Shown here piece after piece: positions 49,897 through 60,144 of a stretch of 64,000 nt of DNA. The DNA is from Paramoeba atlantica (Eukaryota; Discosea). The position numbers and the translations under genes were made by a program. The DNA lies in assembly GCA_977017575.1 (NCBI GenBank), contig CDRNVI010000185.1, positions 62,001 to 126,000 on the forward strand. The letters run 5' to 3'. The notes below the pieces were generated by a model. That model was not told where the DNA came from. It ran no database searches and worked only from the letters and a program-made list of their open reading frames with translations. The number at the start of each line of letters is the position of its first letter. Within the stretch, counting starts at the first letter, position 1.

Positions 49897-51555
49897 ATGC
49901 CGATTTTAAGCGTATTATACGTGGGACCTCATGAGTATGTTTTGCCTCCCATATATTCACCCAAACATCAGGCCTTTGATGGCAAAACAATGGCCGACAC
50001 TCTAAGGAGTTGCCTTCAAATCAATCTCGGCGACCACAGGGCCGTAAAGCTCACGTACCTTATGGTCGACGGGAGCGCAGTGAACCAAGTTGCGCGACAG
50101 CACGCCGAAGGTCATTTAAGAAAAATTTATGATCGTATTCATCCGGTACCGGAAAGAGATCTCCAGAATTTTCAAGAGCACTTGCTATTGGGATTTCCAG
50201 GAATATCGCTTCTATCATGCATCGGACACATGTTAAACAACGTGTGTAAAACGTCTCTCGAGTCGTACGAGGATACTCCGGTATTCGAATTCAAGAAACA
50301 CTTTGCACGAGCATTTTTCTCTGGGGGTAAAGCAAGTGCTATGAAGGGCAAATACAAAGGTCAAGTACTGGATACTCTTTTGGGGAAATTTGATGAGAAA
50401 GTCGTTATTGCTGAGTCGACTCTCAAACAGTGCTACCGTGGACTCGGCGAAAATTCTCCAACTCGTTACAAGGAAGCTTTAGAGATTAAAATTTGTGAAA
50501 GCTTGACTGCGCTGGAAAAAGTAATCCCGCTCGACTCCTGCTCACTTCTTTGCCGTTTAAAAGCTTCGAACTTAAGCTGGACAGATAAACATAACATCTT
50601 ATTGGAGATCCCGATCATTGTTTCCGCTCTCCGTGACGCAGGGGCACGAAGAGCTGTGTCAACCCCAAAGCTTGGAGGTGTCACGCGGTGGTGTGAAGAC
50701 AAATTTACGTGTATGTCTTTTTTATACACTGATCTGGATTACGTGGCTGCATTCATTTTCAGTGAAATTGCCAAGCGACGTCACGTTAGCGCATCTATTC
50801 GTCGATGTCACCAACTCCTCCTGGAGCATGGTGCGGAAGCCCTGAAGTGCCAAAGCCGAGAATTTCTCGACAAAAGTAATGTACTTCATCTTGCACTCCG
50901 AAAATTTTCTGATATGATGCATAAGCCCATGGCGACGCAAGTTGCGCAAACGTTGGAGTTATATGAGCACGCTTGTTCTGGTGAAGGTCCCGATGGACTT
51001 GACATTGCAATGCGGCACCATATGCGCCGTCTCAACAAAAACCACAACATGGATTTCTGGAAGGACGTTGTGTGGTTTCGTCCTGCGTTCATTCTACAGT
51101 ATGCGCGGCCGTGTGGACTGCAACCGATTTCTCTCGCTCGTGCAAACAACTTGTTTGATGAAAATGCTGGTACACCTAAGGCTCTTCGACCATTATTCAA
51201 TATCTCAGAACAAGAGTGGGAGGAATGGGGATCTTGCGTTGCCTTTCGCTGGAATCCAGAGATTCACGAAGACGAAGATGTTTGGTGGCTAGAAATAGGC
51301 AGCGAGATGTTTCCTGCTATATTTCGAGCTGCTATGCACTACATTTGGACGCCACCTCTGGTTACCAAGTGTGACAGTTGGCTTTCGATTCTATCGTACA
51401 TGTATAATTCTAGGCAAACTCGCACGTCGCCCCAAGTGGTGGCCAACCGGATATTCATTCGCGGCAACCAGGAGAAGCTTGAATATTTGATACCGGGAGG
51501 TGATGAAGAAAGTGATACGGATGAGTCAGTTGACATTACAGACAATGAAGGTTGA
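49897..51555 (+). pseudogene. hAT-family transposase, probably 5'-truncated
   Basis: 552 residues without internal stops. The N-terminal part has the hAT RNase H-fold look (LTYLMVDGSAVNQVARQHAE; LLSCIGHMLNNVCKTSLE). The middle has GGVTRWCEDKFTCMSFLYTD, the TRW region. The C-terminus PLVTKCDSWLSILSYMYNSR, followed by TRTSPQVVANRIFIRGN, fits the hAT dimerisation region (s.cE..fS...yi.s.R.rL.p..v.....irgN). No BED zinc finger or normal start is present: the frame begins within 4 bp of the end of the SL-derived repeat, with a stop just before. The family is recognised from pattern only. The neighbouring 51987-52950 element has hAT-type ends and might be a target of such an enzyme. Confidence 0.65.
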
Positions 51556-51986
51556 GCATAACGCTGTGTGTAACATATGAATTGCAAGCTCTACATCTAT
51601 TCTACATCTACACGTATATCGAATAAAATTTACCAATCATCGGGGTTATGTTTTTCACCGGCTATAATCTTTTTTTTCAAAAACAATGTTTTTCAAAAGC
51701 ATATTTCCAGTTCAGCTTTTACATTGGGTTTTTTTTCCATCGTTACATATCGTAGGCCTTGTTTTTCCCCTTCGTTAGCGTAATTTATCTAATTTTGTTT
51801 ACATATGGTTTCTGCTCTGAGCATTAGTTTACGAGAAATATATGAGACAATACGGTATGCTTCTTACGTCATTATGGATAGTTTATTTTATTATATTATA
51901 CTATATTATTCGATAGTTTATTTTATTATACGAATGTACGAATATTTTATCGTTACGATTCCTACCTCCAACCATTCAAAATATTC

Positions 51987-52950
51987 CAGGGTTCGCAGAA
52001 ACTATAAAACTATCAATATAGTACTATATAGTTACTATAAACCTTTTTCGAAAACTATAAAAAACTATATTTTTTTGTTTCACATTTTAGGCACTCCGAA
52101 GCTCACCAACACGCCATAAATACACGGCGAATTCATTTGTGTACGATTTTTCTTATTTTTAAACCCGAAAATTGATGCCCGAAATTAAAGTTACGAGGGG
52201 TAGTTTCTGCAAAGATTATTTTATTGAACTGCTGCACACGGAGGGAAGTAAACAAGCGGTTGAATGTAACTTGTGTCAGGAAGGGACGTACCCCAGTCCC
52301 ATCGCGTGGCCTTGACAGATTGCCTTGTGCGAATCTTGCGTCCCGAACATCTTCTCACTGCATCGCTGTCGCCGCGCGTTGGCTGGAGCCACCGACGTTA
52401 TGTCTTGGGACTGAATAACTGCTGCTCACAATTCTATGAGTTTGAATAAATACAATCATATGAGTCTGAATAAATTACGCGGTGTGTTGTCGAGTGGAGA
52501 GTTTGCACTTCCTTTCACTCGTTTCGCGTGCGTTTCATTGCGAGGGAGGTTCTAAAAGCACCTTTAAACCACCACAAAAATAGGATGATATCTCCCGGTG
52601 TGTAAAGGATTCCGACGTGCCAAAAGAATCTTTAAGGGACATACCCTTCCATTTTTATAGTGGTTTAAAGGTGCTTTTAGAACCTCCCTCGTCTACTTTA
52701 GCTTGGGTTACATTTTTTTCAGAATTTCTTGTCATATCATACGTATGTAAGCGTGTAAGAACGCATGTAGAGGCGTGTGTATGTCCTTCACAAGCGGAGA
52801 GGACTCAAAAAATATCACTTGTAAAGTGAAAAAAACTTTATAGTTTTCTTATAGTTTTATAGTAAAATATAGTAAATATAGTACTATATAGTAACTATAT
52901 TCAATGAAAAAAAACTATATTTTACTATATTATAGTTTCTGCGAACCCTG
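51987..52950. mobile_element. Non-autonomous hAT element with 8-bp target duplication
   Basis: Ends CAGGGTTCGCAGAAACTATA and its inverted copy TATAGTTTCTGCGAACCCTG. The 8-bp direct repeat AAATATTC flanks it exactly (51979-51986, 52951-52958), diagnostic for hAT elements. The interior has ACTATATAGT-like AT repeats near each end and a nested foldback, and no transposase. Confidence 0.85.
52542..52690. mobile_element. Foldback nested in the hAT element
   Basis: GAGGGAGGTTCTAAAAGCAC... at 52542-52581 and the inverted copy ending GTGCTTTTAGAACCTCCCTC at 52651-52690, with one or two mismatches over about 40 bp. Likely a MITE inserted in, or captured by, the larger element. Confidence 0.75.
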
Positions 52951-53436
52951 AAATATTCAACAAATTGGCACACCTTGTGCAAAAATTTTTCTTTCTGCAC
53001 AATACTATACATCGTCGTACCCTCTTTATCACTATACCACTTTCCTAACTTCCGCTTTAGATTTCTACGAACTTTAAATTAAATTTCAGATGAGTGCTAT
53101 GTAGATCGACATAATTTTAGAGAAAATATCCTCTTGCATCCAACCGGGTCCCAAATGGCTTCCAATGCTCTTGAGTGCCTTTAAAGTACCTGAGTTCTCC
53201 TGCTTGGTTGATGACTAAAAAATGACGGTTGAGGGAAGTGTAAGTTTCTTGGATGGAAGTATAAGGGGAGTCCTGATTCATTGTCTGGAATGAAAATGTA
53301 GGTATAAAGGGAGGGATCATCCTCTGAAATATAAAAGGGGGTGACAGTACTATCCAAATTCTTCTGGTATGGCAAGATATTTTTCTAGCTCCCGTATTTT
53401 GTGCTCCGGGTAACACCGAGTACCATGCGTACAGTA

Positions 53437-53504
53437 CGCGAGTACGGTACTCGGGTACTCAAGGCCCTAGGTACTCATTTGAGTACCTGAGTACCGTACT
53501 CGCG
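53437..53504. repeat. Foldback with 25-bp GAGTAC-rich arms
   Basis: CGCGAGTACGGTACTCGGGT... and its inverted copy, one mismatch over 25 bp. GAGTAC/GTACTC units are themselves repeated. Between 52959 and 53436 no gene is supported. Confidence 0.75.
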
Positions 53505-53599
53505 AATGTATGTATATCTGAGCCATTGTTTACTTCACACCAATAAGTGTACGTAATACTACTTACCATTCCACACTGTACGTCTATGGTAGTCCTCTG

Positions 53600-53694
53600 A
53601 CCCCCCCTTTATTTTCGCGTTTCGGATTCTCATTTCATCCCCCCTTTAATAGAGACGAAGGACGAAATTTTGCCTACATTAAAGGGCGGGTCAC
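53600..53694. mobile_element. Short MITE just upstream of an LRR gene
   Basis: GACCCCCCCTTTA and TTAAAGGGCGGGTC form inverted ends about 95 bp apart, with a CCCCCCTTTAAT copy inside. It ends 45 bp before the next ATG. Confidence 0.5.
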
Positions 53695-53738
53695 AGTTTT
53701 TTTATCAACACACTGAATTTTTTCCATAAAATTTCACT

Positions 53739-54302
53739 ATGTTCCTTAAAGCTGAAGAGACGGATGTTCCCGTGCCTTCATGTTCACGCATAGGAAAGGT
53801 AAGGGGAACTTTTCTTCCTGTGGAATATGAACTCGAAAAGTTTATCAATGATGTTGAAAATCCACATGAGTCATGGAGTACTGCCACACCTGCATGTGAG
53901 TGGGATGGAGTGAAATGCAACGATAAGGGTGATGTGATACGCATTTCTTGGGATGGCCGAAAACTGCGTGGGATATTGCGTTGGGAACATTTGCCGCGGT
54001 TTCTCACGGCCTTGAGTGTCTGTAATAACCAGCTTCGCGGTCCTATCGATTTTTCCTCATTACCAGAAGGCTTGACTCACTTGTGGATAAGTTTGAATGC
54101 CTTTAGTGGGGAACTACATTTCGAACATCTTCCACCAGGGTTAAAAATTCTAAATATATCAAGCTGTCACTTCAGTGGCTTTGTGGACTTTTCGTGTCTT
54201 CAGCGTTCGTTGCTTGCAAAAGGCGGTTCAGGCTTTGACATGAGGAATAATCCCGAACTCAAGGGATCGATTTCTAGACGAGCTGTTCCTAAAGGCGTAT
54301 AG
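53739..54302 (+). CDS. LRR protein, type I, short
   Basis: 187 residues from ATG 53739. No signal peptide (MFLKAEETDVPVPSCSRIG). Cap: LPVEYELEKFI then SWSTATPACEWDGVKCNDKG, residues 28-65. Five LRR units: KLRGILRWEHLPRFLTALSV, NQLRGPIDFSSLPEGLTHLW, NAFSGELHFEHLPPGLKILN, HFSGFVDFSCLQRSLL and NPELKGSISRRAVPKGV. Close paralogues at 55669 and 61937 are both broken, so this is the only intact member of this subgroup here. The Cys in the cap suggest an extracytoplasmic disulphide, but no secretion signal is visible. Confidence 0.8.
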   Translation: MFLKAEETDVPVPSCSRIGKVRGTFLPVEYELEKFINDVENPHESWSTATPACEWDGVKCNDKGDVIRISWDGRKLRGILRWEHLPRFLTALSVCNNQLRGPIDFSSLPEGLTHLWISLNAFSGELHFEHLPPGLKILNISSCHFSGFVDFSCLQRSLLAKGGSGFDMRNNPELKGSISRRAVPKGV

Positions 54303-54500
54303 TGGGATATACCCGAGTCATTTTTTACGGACTAAGTGCCTGAATAGTTCTCTGTTGCTCTTACGTTTTCTGTGCACTATTTCTGGAAAGGAAAAGTAAA
54401 CCCGTCATGAGGCGGGAACAAGACGCAATGTCAGTAACTCATGAGAACGGATTTTTTATTAAATCGAGTTCTTTAGGAGCTTTCTTTAGCCTAAAGCATA

Positions 54501-55441
54501 CAGGGGTGCGAATCTAAAGGTGGGGCGGGTCTAAAATTCGTAAAAGTTGTCCAATTTTGGAAAATAATAGCGCATTGGATAGCTCTCACAGAGTTGTATG
54601 TTTTAGGACAGGTAGCTTCCGGGGTTTGGGGGGTACCCCCCTTTCATGTAAGGGTCAAAAACACATATTGCAATACTTTAGTGGTGTCAATAATTTCTGT
54701 AATTTGGATTGCAAAAGACAATTAGTAACCACAGTGCCCCCCGTTCCGACTAGTAACAATTTCACAACGCTTCCTGAAACTCTTCAACGTTTTCTGAACC
54801 GTTGCAGAGTGGGTCTGTTTCAATTTAAGGAAAGACCCCTCAATAGCGGCTTCCAGTTGCTGTCGATTTCGGAGTCGAAGAAGATTTTTGTCTGTGTCCA
54901 TCACAGACCAGAAGATCGCTCCAGCTCTCTACGCCGTAAACAAGGTTATACCCCTCGTCGACAAGCTTAAGAGCCACATCCAGGAACGCAGGGGTAACCA
55001 CCGTCGAAACACGCTCTCGGGATGCCGTTAACACGTCACCCGTAAGGGTAAAACGTTCAACCCAACGTTTTACAGTGTTCTCATGAACACCAAAGTGCTG
55101 TGCCGTAGCGGAGTACGATCCTGTGCGCTCGTATTCCGCCACCAAAAGCATGCGGTGGCTCTCTTTGACGGGGGCGGGGGAAGAATACGATCTATCGCTC
55201 AGTACTCCACGGGAAGTCCTCGAGCGAGCGCGCTTTTGGGGCATTTTCTAGTAAAAAATGTAATTTCTGCAAGGGAAAAAAGCGAAATATGGTATCAAAA
55301 AATATGTACGTTAAAATCGCAGGATTTTAATGCACCTAAAACACACAACTCTGTGAGAGCTATCCAATGCGCTATTATTTTCCAAAATTCGACAACTTTT
55401 ACGAATTTTAGACCCCCCCCACCTTTAGACCCGCACCCCTG
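54501..55441 (-). mobile_element. Internally deleted Tc1/mariner-like transposon with 107-bp inverted ends
   Basis: The ends CAGGGGTGCG...CACCCCTG carry about 107-bp inverted repeats (54501-54607 and 55335-55441) with only a few mismatches. TA flanks both sides (54499-54500, 55442-55443). The 941-bp length and the fused transposase remnant inside show internal deletion. Confidence 0.9.
54722..55244 (-). pseudogene. Tc1/mariner transposase remnant: N-terminus joined to C-terminus
   Basis: On the minus strand: VKESHRMLLVAEYERTGSYS, ATAQHFGVHENTVKRWVERF (helix-turn-helix), a short remnant (ALKLVDEGYNLVYGVESWSD), then after a frame change MDTDKNLLRLRNRQQLEAAI and TVQKTLKSFRKRCEIV. The last part aligns with RKDRLRPRNRGDLRSCIESA in the Tc1-like relic at 37538. 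The whole DDE core is missing, so it cannot catalyse transposition but could still bind the ends. Confidence 0.75.
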
Positions 55442-55668
55442 TATGTTTGCATGAGAATTACTAATCCCTGAGACCGGTCTACTGATCAGAGTCTCAACAT
55501 CAACCACTGCCTGCCGCGAAACGTTTCCATGTATTTTTTACATAAATTATCACAAATTGTATTGTCGTTTTTCAATCCCAAATGTTGTATAAACTCATTC
55601 AAGTTTCTGAAATTGGGCGGATGTGTATATTTTTTGTTATCAATCCACTGAATTCCTAAATTTGGAAT

Positions 55669-56045
55669 ATGTTCCTTAAAAGTGAAGCCACGTATGTTCC
55701 TATGTCTTCAGTTTCACGGATTGAAAAGGTAAGGGGCATACATTTGTCACAAGAATATGAGCTCGCAAAGTTTACAAGAGATGTTGAAAATCCACACGAG
55801 TAATGGAGTACTGCTACACCTGCATGTCAGTGGGATGGAGTGAAATGTAATGACTTGAGTTACATGTATGTTCATTGCTTGGTATGGTCGAAAACTGCGT
55901 GAGATATTGCATTGGGAACATTTACCACGATCCGTAAAACGCCTGAATGTTTGCAACAATGCGCTGAGTGGCACTGTGAATTTTTCTTCATTACCTCGAG
56001 GTTTGGAGAGATTGTTGGTACCATGTTGGCAGAACGTGGTCCCTA
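55669..56045 (+). pseudogene. LRR gene (type I), broken three ways
   Basis: ATG 55669 begins a close copy of the gene at 53739 (LSQEYELAKFTRDVENPHE). A TAA at 55801-55803 replaces the Ser codon of ESWSTATPAC (TCA to TAA). A frameshift follows between about 55855 and 55870. LRR reading then continues in another frame (FIAWYGRKLREILHWEHLPR ... NNALSGTVNFSSLPRGLERL) until about 56045, where an SL-derived repeat (copy 3) interrupts the gene. The 3' part of the gene is not seen beyond the repeat. Confidence 0.8.
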
Positions 56046-56049
56046 TTGC

Positions 56050-56396
56050 ATCCTTTCTTTTCCCGGAAACCGGCATACTCTTAACCTTTTATGTCCGTTT
56101 CCGGCTGGCGCTAGGACACGAAACTCATCCTTCCGTTGAAGAGGGGCCGCCGCTTCTCACCCATGTGCAGCGCCGTCAGACGCGCCGAATGCCCCCGCTG
56201 GATGGACGCCGGGGAGAGCCTCTCAACGACGCTGTGCAGCCGAAAGGCTTCTTGCAGCCTCTCAACGACGCCCCCGGCAGTGGAAGTCCAGTGCCCCCTT
56301 CACCCCCCATGCGCTGCAGCACCTCCCTTGAGGACCACGCGGCGGGGCCATAGGCCGAATCCCTGCGTACGACCGGCGTTGAATGCGCTGTAATGG
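56050..56396 (+). mobile_element. SL-RNA-derived repeat, copy 3 (leader missing)
   Basis: Starts at the TCCTTTCTTTTCCCGG that precedes the hairpin in copy 2, so the leader exon and donor are absent. The hairpin CCGGAAACCGGCAT ... ATGTCCGTTTCCGG and the 290-bp body with CCTCCCTTGAGGACCAC match copy 2 closely to the shared end GTTGAATGCGCTGTA. It sits inside an LRR pseudogene. Confidence 0.75.
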
Positions 56397-56545
56397 CCGT
56401 TGATAATGGTCGCCGTACGACGGCAAAATGCTCTGTCGGCTCGCCCGGTATGAAAGTGAAACTGAAAGATTTCCAATAATGCATGTAGGCTTTGTTTTCA
56501 AGTCGTTGTTTGTGCTTCTTCAGTGATTCCAATAGCGTTGTATTG

Positions 56546-57004
56546 CTATCCGTATAGCTCCTTTTCTTTCAGAGACTTGCAAGTGGTATTCTTATGAGTG
56601 TAATAAGTTTGCTTACAGCGACTGTGAAAATCAGCTGCGGAAGCTCGACACACAACGTTGCGTCTCTGGTTAGCGGCATCTTTTAAGAAGGATGCAGATC
56701 CCTGACGATGATCCATTTCCTTAAAGCACAATTTCGAAGAAGTACTGTGAGCATTCTTGAAATCACACAAGATGTAATAAAAATAATAGGACAGATCTCC
56801 AAATTTAATTGGGTCCTCAACGTTCCCAGACTGAACTTTCTTCGCATTGCTTGAAATATCCGTGACCTGTCTCATTGTGGTCAACCTAAATTGGCTTGGT
56901 CCATCAGCCACCCGCTGATTAACAGCATCGCGTAGTTCGTTGCTAATACGACGCGCTGCTCGCTTCCGAGACCTTGGAGTAATATCTGACTCTTCTGTGG
57001 TCAT
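56546..57004 (-). CDS. Unrecognised minus-strand ORF
   Basis: 152 residues: a basic N-terminus (TPRSRKRAARRISNELRDAV), a middle with YYFYYILCDFKNAHSTSSKL and a Cys/His-containing C-terminus (CRASAADFHSRCKQTYYTHK). No family recognised; the Cys/His spacing is not a clear zinc finger. It starts opposite to the direction of host genes, so a mobile-element origin is likely. Related-looking residues continue in another frame after the stop (KHKQRLENKAYMHYWKSFSF), hinting at a truncated longer gene. Confidence 0.35.
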   Translation of the reverse strand: MTTEESDITPRSRKRAARRISNELRDAVNQRVADGPSQFRLTTMRQVTDISSNAKKVQSGNVEDPIKFGDLSYYFYYILCDFKNAHSTSSKLCFKEMDHRQGSASFLKDAANQRRNVVCRASAADFHSRCKQTYYTHKNTTCKSLKEKELYG

Positions 57005-57303
57005 ATTAGGATAGTAACTTGATTAATGAACAGTTTAAAGTAACTAACATTATCACTCCTTCGTAAACGCGCTTGTTACCGGTCCCAATCCCGGCATCGC
57101 CATATTCGGCGGAGTGCGAGGGTGAAGATTTCAATACATCTATAGCACGATTATAAACATAAGAATATAATTAAACTACTCGTTTCTAGTATCCAGTAGA
57201 ACTACTACATTTAGCTCCATTTAACTAAACAATTTTACACGCCTGCAAATGTCACGCATCAATTCGTTTGGTCCCAGCCTGGCAATACTCCATTCTCTGT
57301 AAC

Positions 57304-57393
57304 GAGGCCCATGGGCTCCGTACCCTTCGGGGTACCACCGCCCCATCATTCGTGCTGGGAGGCCCATGGGCTCCGTGTCCTTCGGGGCACACT
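57304..57393. repeat. Two tandem units each with a TTCG-loop hairpin
   Basis: GAGGCCCATGGGCTCCGT occurs at 57304 and 57359, each followed by a hairpin: GTACCC-TTCG-GGGTAC and GTGTCC-TTCG-GGGCAC. The A-T pair of the first becomes G-C in the second. Confidence 0.7.
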
Positions 57394-58209
57394 TGCCGTT
57401 GCATTTGCGTTATACATCTTCCTCTCCAGCATGTTTTTTCTAATAAAGTGAAAACAGAATAAAAACAGAAGGGAGAGGGTGGGAAGTTGTGACGTGCTAT
57501 GGCATGCCTGGCACCCAGGGCTTGTTCTCGGTAACATGGTGCTTATGAAGGGGTGATAAAGAGGGAGTTGCTATGCCCCGTCCATGGTATCATGTTCAGG
57601 GGAACAACAACTCCCCATTATCTCGGTGTAGTAAACACGCCTTGGCTTGCCTGGCACTACGATTGCCAAAAAAAAACTTACATTAGTTCCTTAATCCTAA
57701 CTTGAGGCATGGTAGCGGGAGTCCTCTCCCTAAGAAGATTTGAAGTTGAAAAATATGGAGTGTTCGGGGGGGGGAAGGGGGGGAGTATTGTTGGTATGTT
57801 ATAGATTCTCCCATACGGAAATATCGGGGCAACACCCCGGACGTCCCGGGTTGACGCTGGGAATACGGCTTTTCAGGATATCTCGCCTAGTAGGAATATT
57901 GATTCAGAAATTCAGACCGACAATAGTGAACGCGTTAATGATTATTCGGCGGAGAAAAAAAAGAAAACTAGAAAACAAAAAGCAAACGGTTGCTTTGCTT
58001 GATGCGTTTATATCCGAATTCTTTGTTAGCGAAGATTCATCATAAATACTGAAGGAACAACTTGGTTTCTTTACATCAACACACCTAAAACATGGTTTAC
58101 CATGGGGTATCAAATGTTGCACGGCATTGAAAAGTACCCAAAAGTTTATTGAATAAATAAATTGTCCCCCTTTTCACGGGAAAATAGGGAAACTATCCTC
58201 CGGGGTTTG

Positions 58210-58756
58210 GTTACAATATTTATTAGAACTCGTGGAATGCGGCGTGCTACGTGTGGCACACGACTCTCGATCATCATCACGTGTATATTTACGTTACTTT
58301 GAGGTGCCAAAAGGGGAGGGATTGTCAAGAAGTATTGCGGATGAAACACCACTAAATGAGATGTGCAATCGCCCTCCTTGCTTGAATTTTCCAGCTATCG
58401 CTGAAATTATTCATGTAATAGCGAATTTCTCCAACGCAAACTTTTTATCAGCTGATATGTTACACTGGTTTCACCAGATTGAAATACCATCCGAATCGGG
58501 GCGTACATCAGTTAGGAGATCGATATGTAATGAGATCACGAAAATGGATGAACAGATAGGGAAACATGGACATTCTTTTCAAATTTTCTGTATTAAATCT
58601 AAAGAAAACCCAGTGGACGGGTTGACTCGAGAAGAGCATAATTATGACATAAAAGAAGGACTCCTGAGCTCAGCTCTAAGAGCTGGCTATGTAGATGTAG
58701 ACCCTATACAAGAATTGCGGTGGTTGTATAACTACCGCTCTACCCTCGATTATTGA
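58210..58756 (+). pseudogene. Reverse transcriptase/RNase H remnant, internally deleted
   Basis: About 175 residues. FEVPKGEGLSRSIADETPLN resembles the RT motif with R.i.D.r.lN, and FLSADMLHWFHQIEIPSE resembles motif A with the first catalytic Asp. The sequence then jumps to FQIFCIKSKENPVDGLTREE, the end of an RNase H domain (i.s..N..aD.lsR). The YxDD catalytic region and most of RNase H are absent. The layout (RT then RNase H) is of Gypsy/DIRS-like elements, not of the nest's families. A second 3' end lies at 42120-42290 (minus). Confidence 0.6.
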
Positions 58757-59317
58757 AAAAAGGTGAACAAAAACAGTGAAAATATAAAGAGGAACACAGT
58801 AATAATAGAAGTGTATAATAGAAGAAAAAAATATAAGAGGGCGCTCCGGTGGTACAAAATTGAAAAAAAAAATTGAAAAAAATGGGGGTCCAGGGGGTCT
58901 TTTATTTCTAATTTTTTGTTTTCAAAATCGAGCGCAGGGAAGTGGTAGAGTATGCCGCGGCGATAATTCCCCCCCCCCCCCCCTAGGGGTACCCCCCCCT
59001 GGTACGCGCAGGAGGGGTCCGACAAGGTCAAATTTTCCGATTTTTTTTTTTGAACCCAAAAAAAAAAGTAAAAATAATAATTTTCCAAATTCGACTCTTA
59101 AATCGTATTTGGAGAGTTTGGGACCTCAGCTAGCATTCTACGACGTTTGTTTCGACAGATTCGCCTCCAACCCCTATTGGTAAGGCTTCCAAATTCGGCC
59201 CAAATTCGGTGTAAAATTTCGCAATTTTTGCCGAAAAATCGAGCTTTTTCCCCCAAAAAAGTAGATTATTCATGATCTTTCCGAGATTTTTCTTTTTTAG
59301 GCTCTTCCTTACAAGCG

Positions 59318-59395
59318 GAGGTAGTTTTCAACGCGAAGCGCACAGCACGAGTGACTTCTAAGTTGAAAACAACCACCGCGTTTAACGAAGATCCT
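59318..59395. repeat. Dispersed foldback repeat, best copy
   Basis: GTTTTCAACGCGAAGCGCAC ... CTAAGTTGAAAACAACC and CACCGCGTTTAACGAAG. Other copies at 22898, 44447 and 63065. Confidence 0.6.
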
Positions 59396-60120
59396 AAATA
59401 GAAAGCGTGACTGGAGGAAACAAATATACGAATCTAGAGTAATTAGTAAAATTTATGAGTGGGTAGCATGAGGAATGGCAAAGAAAGTAAATCCAAAAAA
59501 AAGACGTTAACCAAAAGTTTACGCCAACCCTTTGTTCTATTGCAGTGAAAGTTTTCTACTCCCTTATACAGTAAAATCTCCGTATTTCATCTTCCGAAAA
59601 CTTTCTACAAATGCACCCTGGTCTCACACCCCAGCCTTCTCGACGCATAAGTAAAACCGTGCTGCCGGGGAGATCACTCGGTTGTGGGAGCGGCCACATT
59701 AAGTGGGAAGCGACTGGGCTGCGAAATGAACCCAAAATAATTTTTTCGGCAAGCGTAATGCCAGGCAAGCCAAGGCGTGTTTACTACGCCGAGATAATGG
59801 GGAGTTACTGTTCCCCTGAACATGATACCATGGACAGGGCATATCAACTCCCTCAGTTATGACTTTGATTAAAAGTATACGAGTGTGGGAAAAAGTATGG
59901 GGAATGGTAAGAATTTGGATAAAAGGTACGAACGCCCTTACGTAGGTCCCAGAGGCACAATAACATCGTATTTTGCACCACAAGAAAGCAGAAGCTCTGC
60001 ATTAGTAGCGAAAAAAACCCCTGTATCACTTAGAACACAATTAGATAGGATAACGTAAGACTTTTTAGAAGTCACTCTGTAGACTAAAATATGTGGTAAC
60101 AGGGGGTAATAGGAGGTAAT

Positions 60121-60144
60121 TACCACCTATTACCGTCCAGGGTA
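60121..60144. repeat. Right arm of the 24-bp inverted repeat
   Basis: Exact inverted copy of 49130-49153 (ends ACCGTCCAGGGTA). Confidence 0.7.

Larger units (their letters stand above)
57566..59865. mobile_element. 2.3-kb region bounded by 125-bp inverted repeats
   Basis: 57566-57690 and 59740-59865 are inverted copies with few mismatches (AGGGAGTTG, CCATGGTATCATGTTCAGGG, GTAGTAAACACGCCTTGGCT). Both encode the MPGKxRRxYY block reading toward the outside. A reverse transcriptase/RNase H remnant lies between them. Confidence 0.6.
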
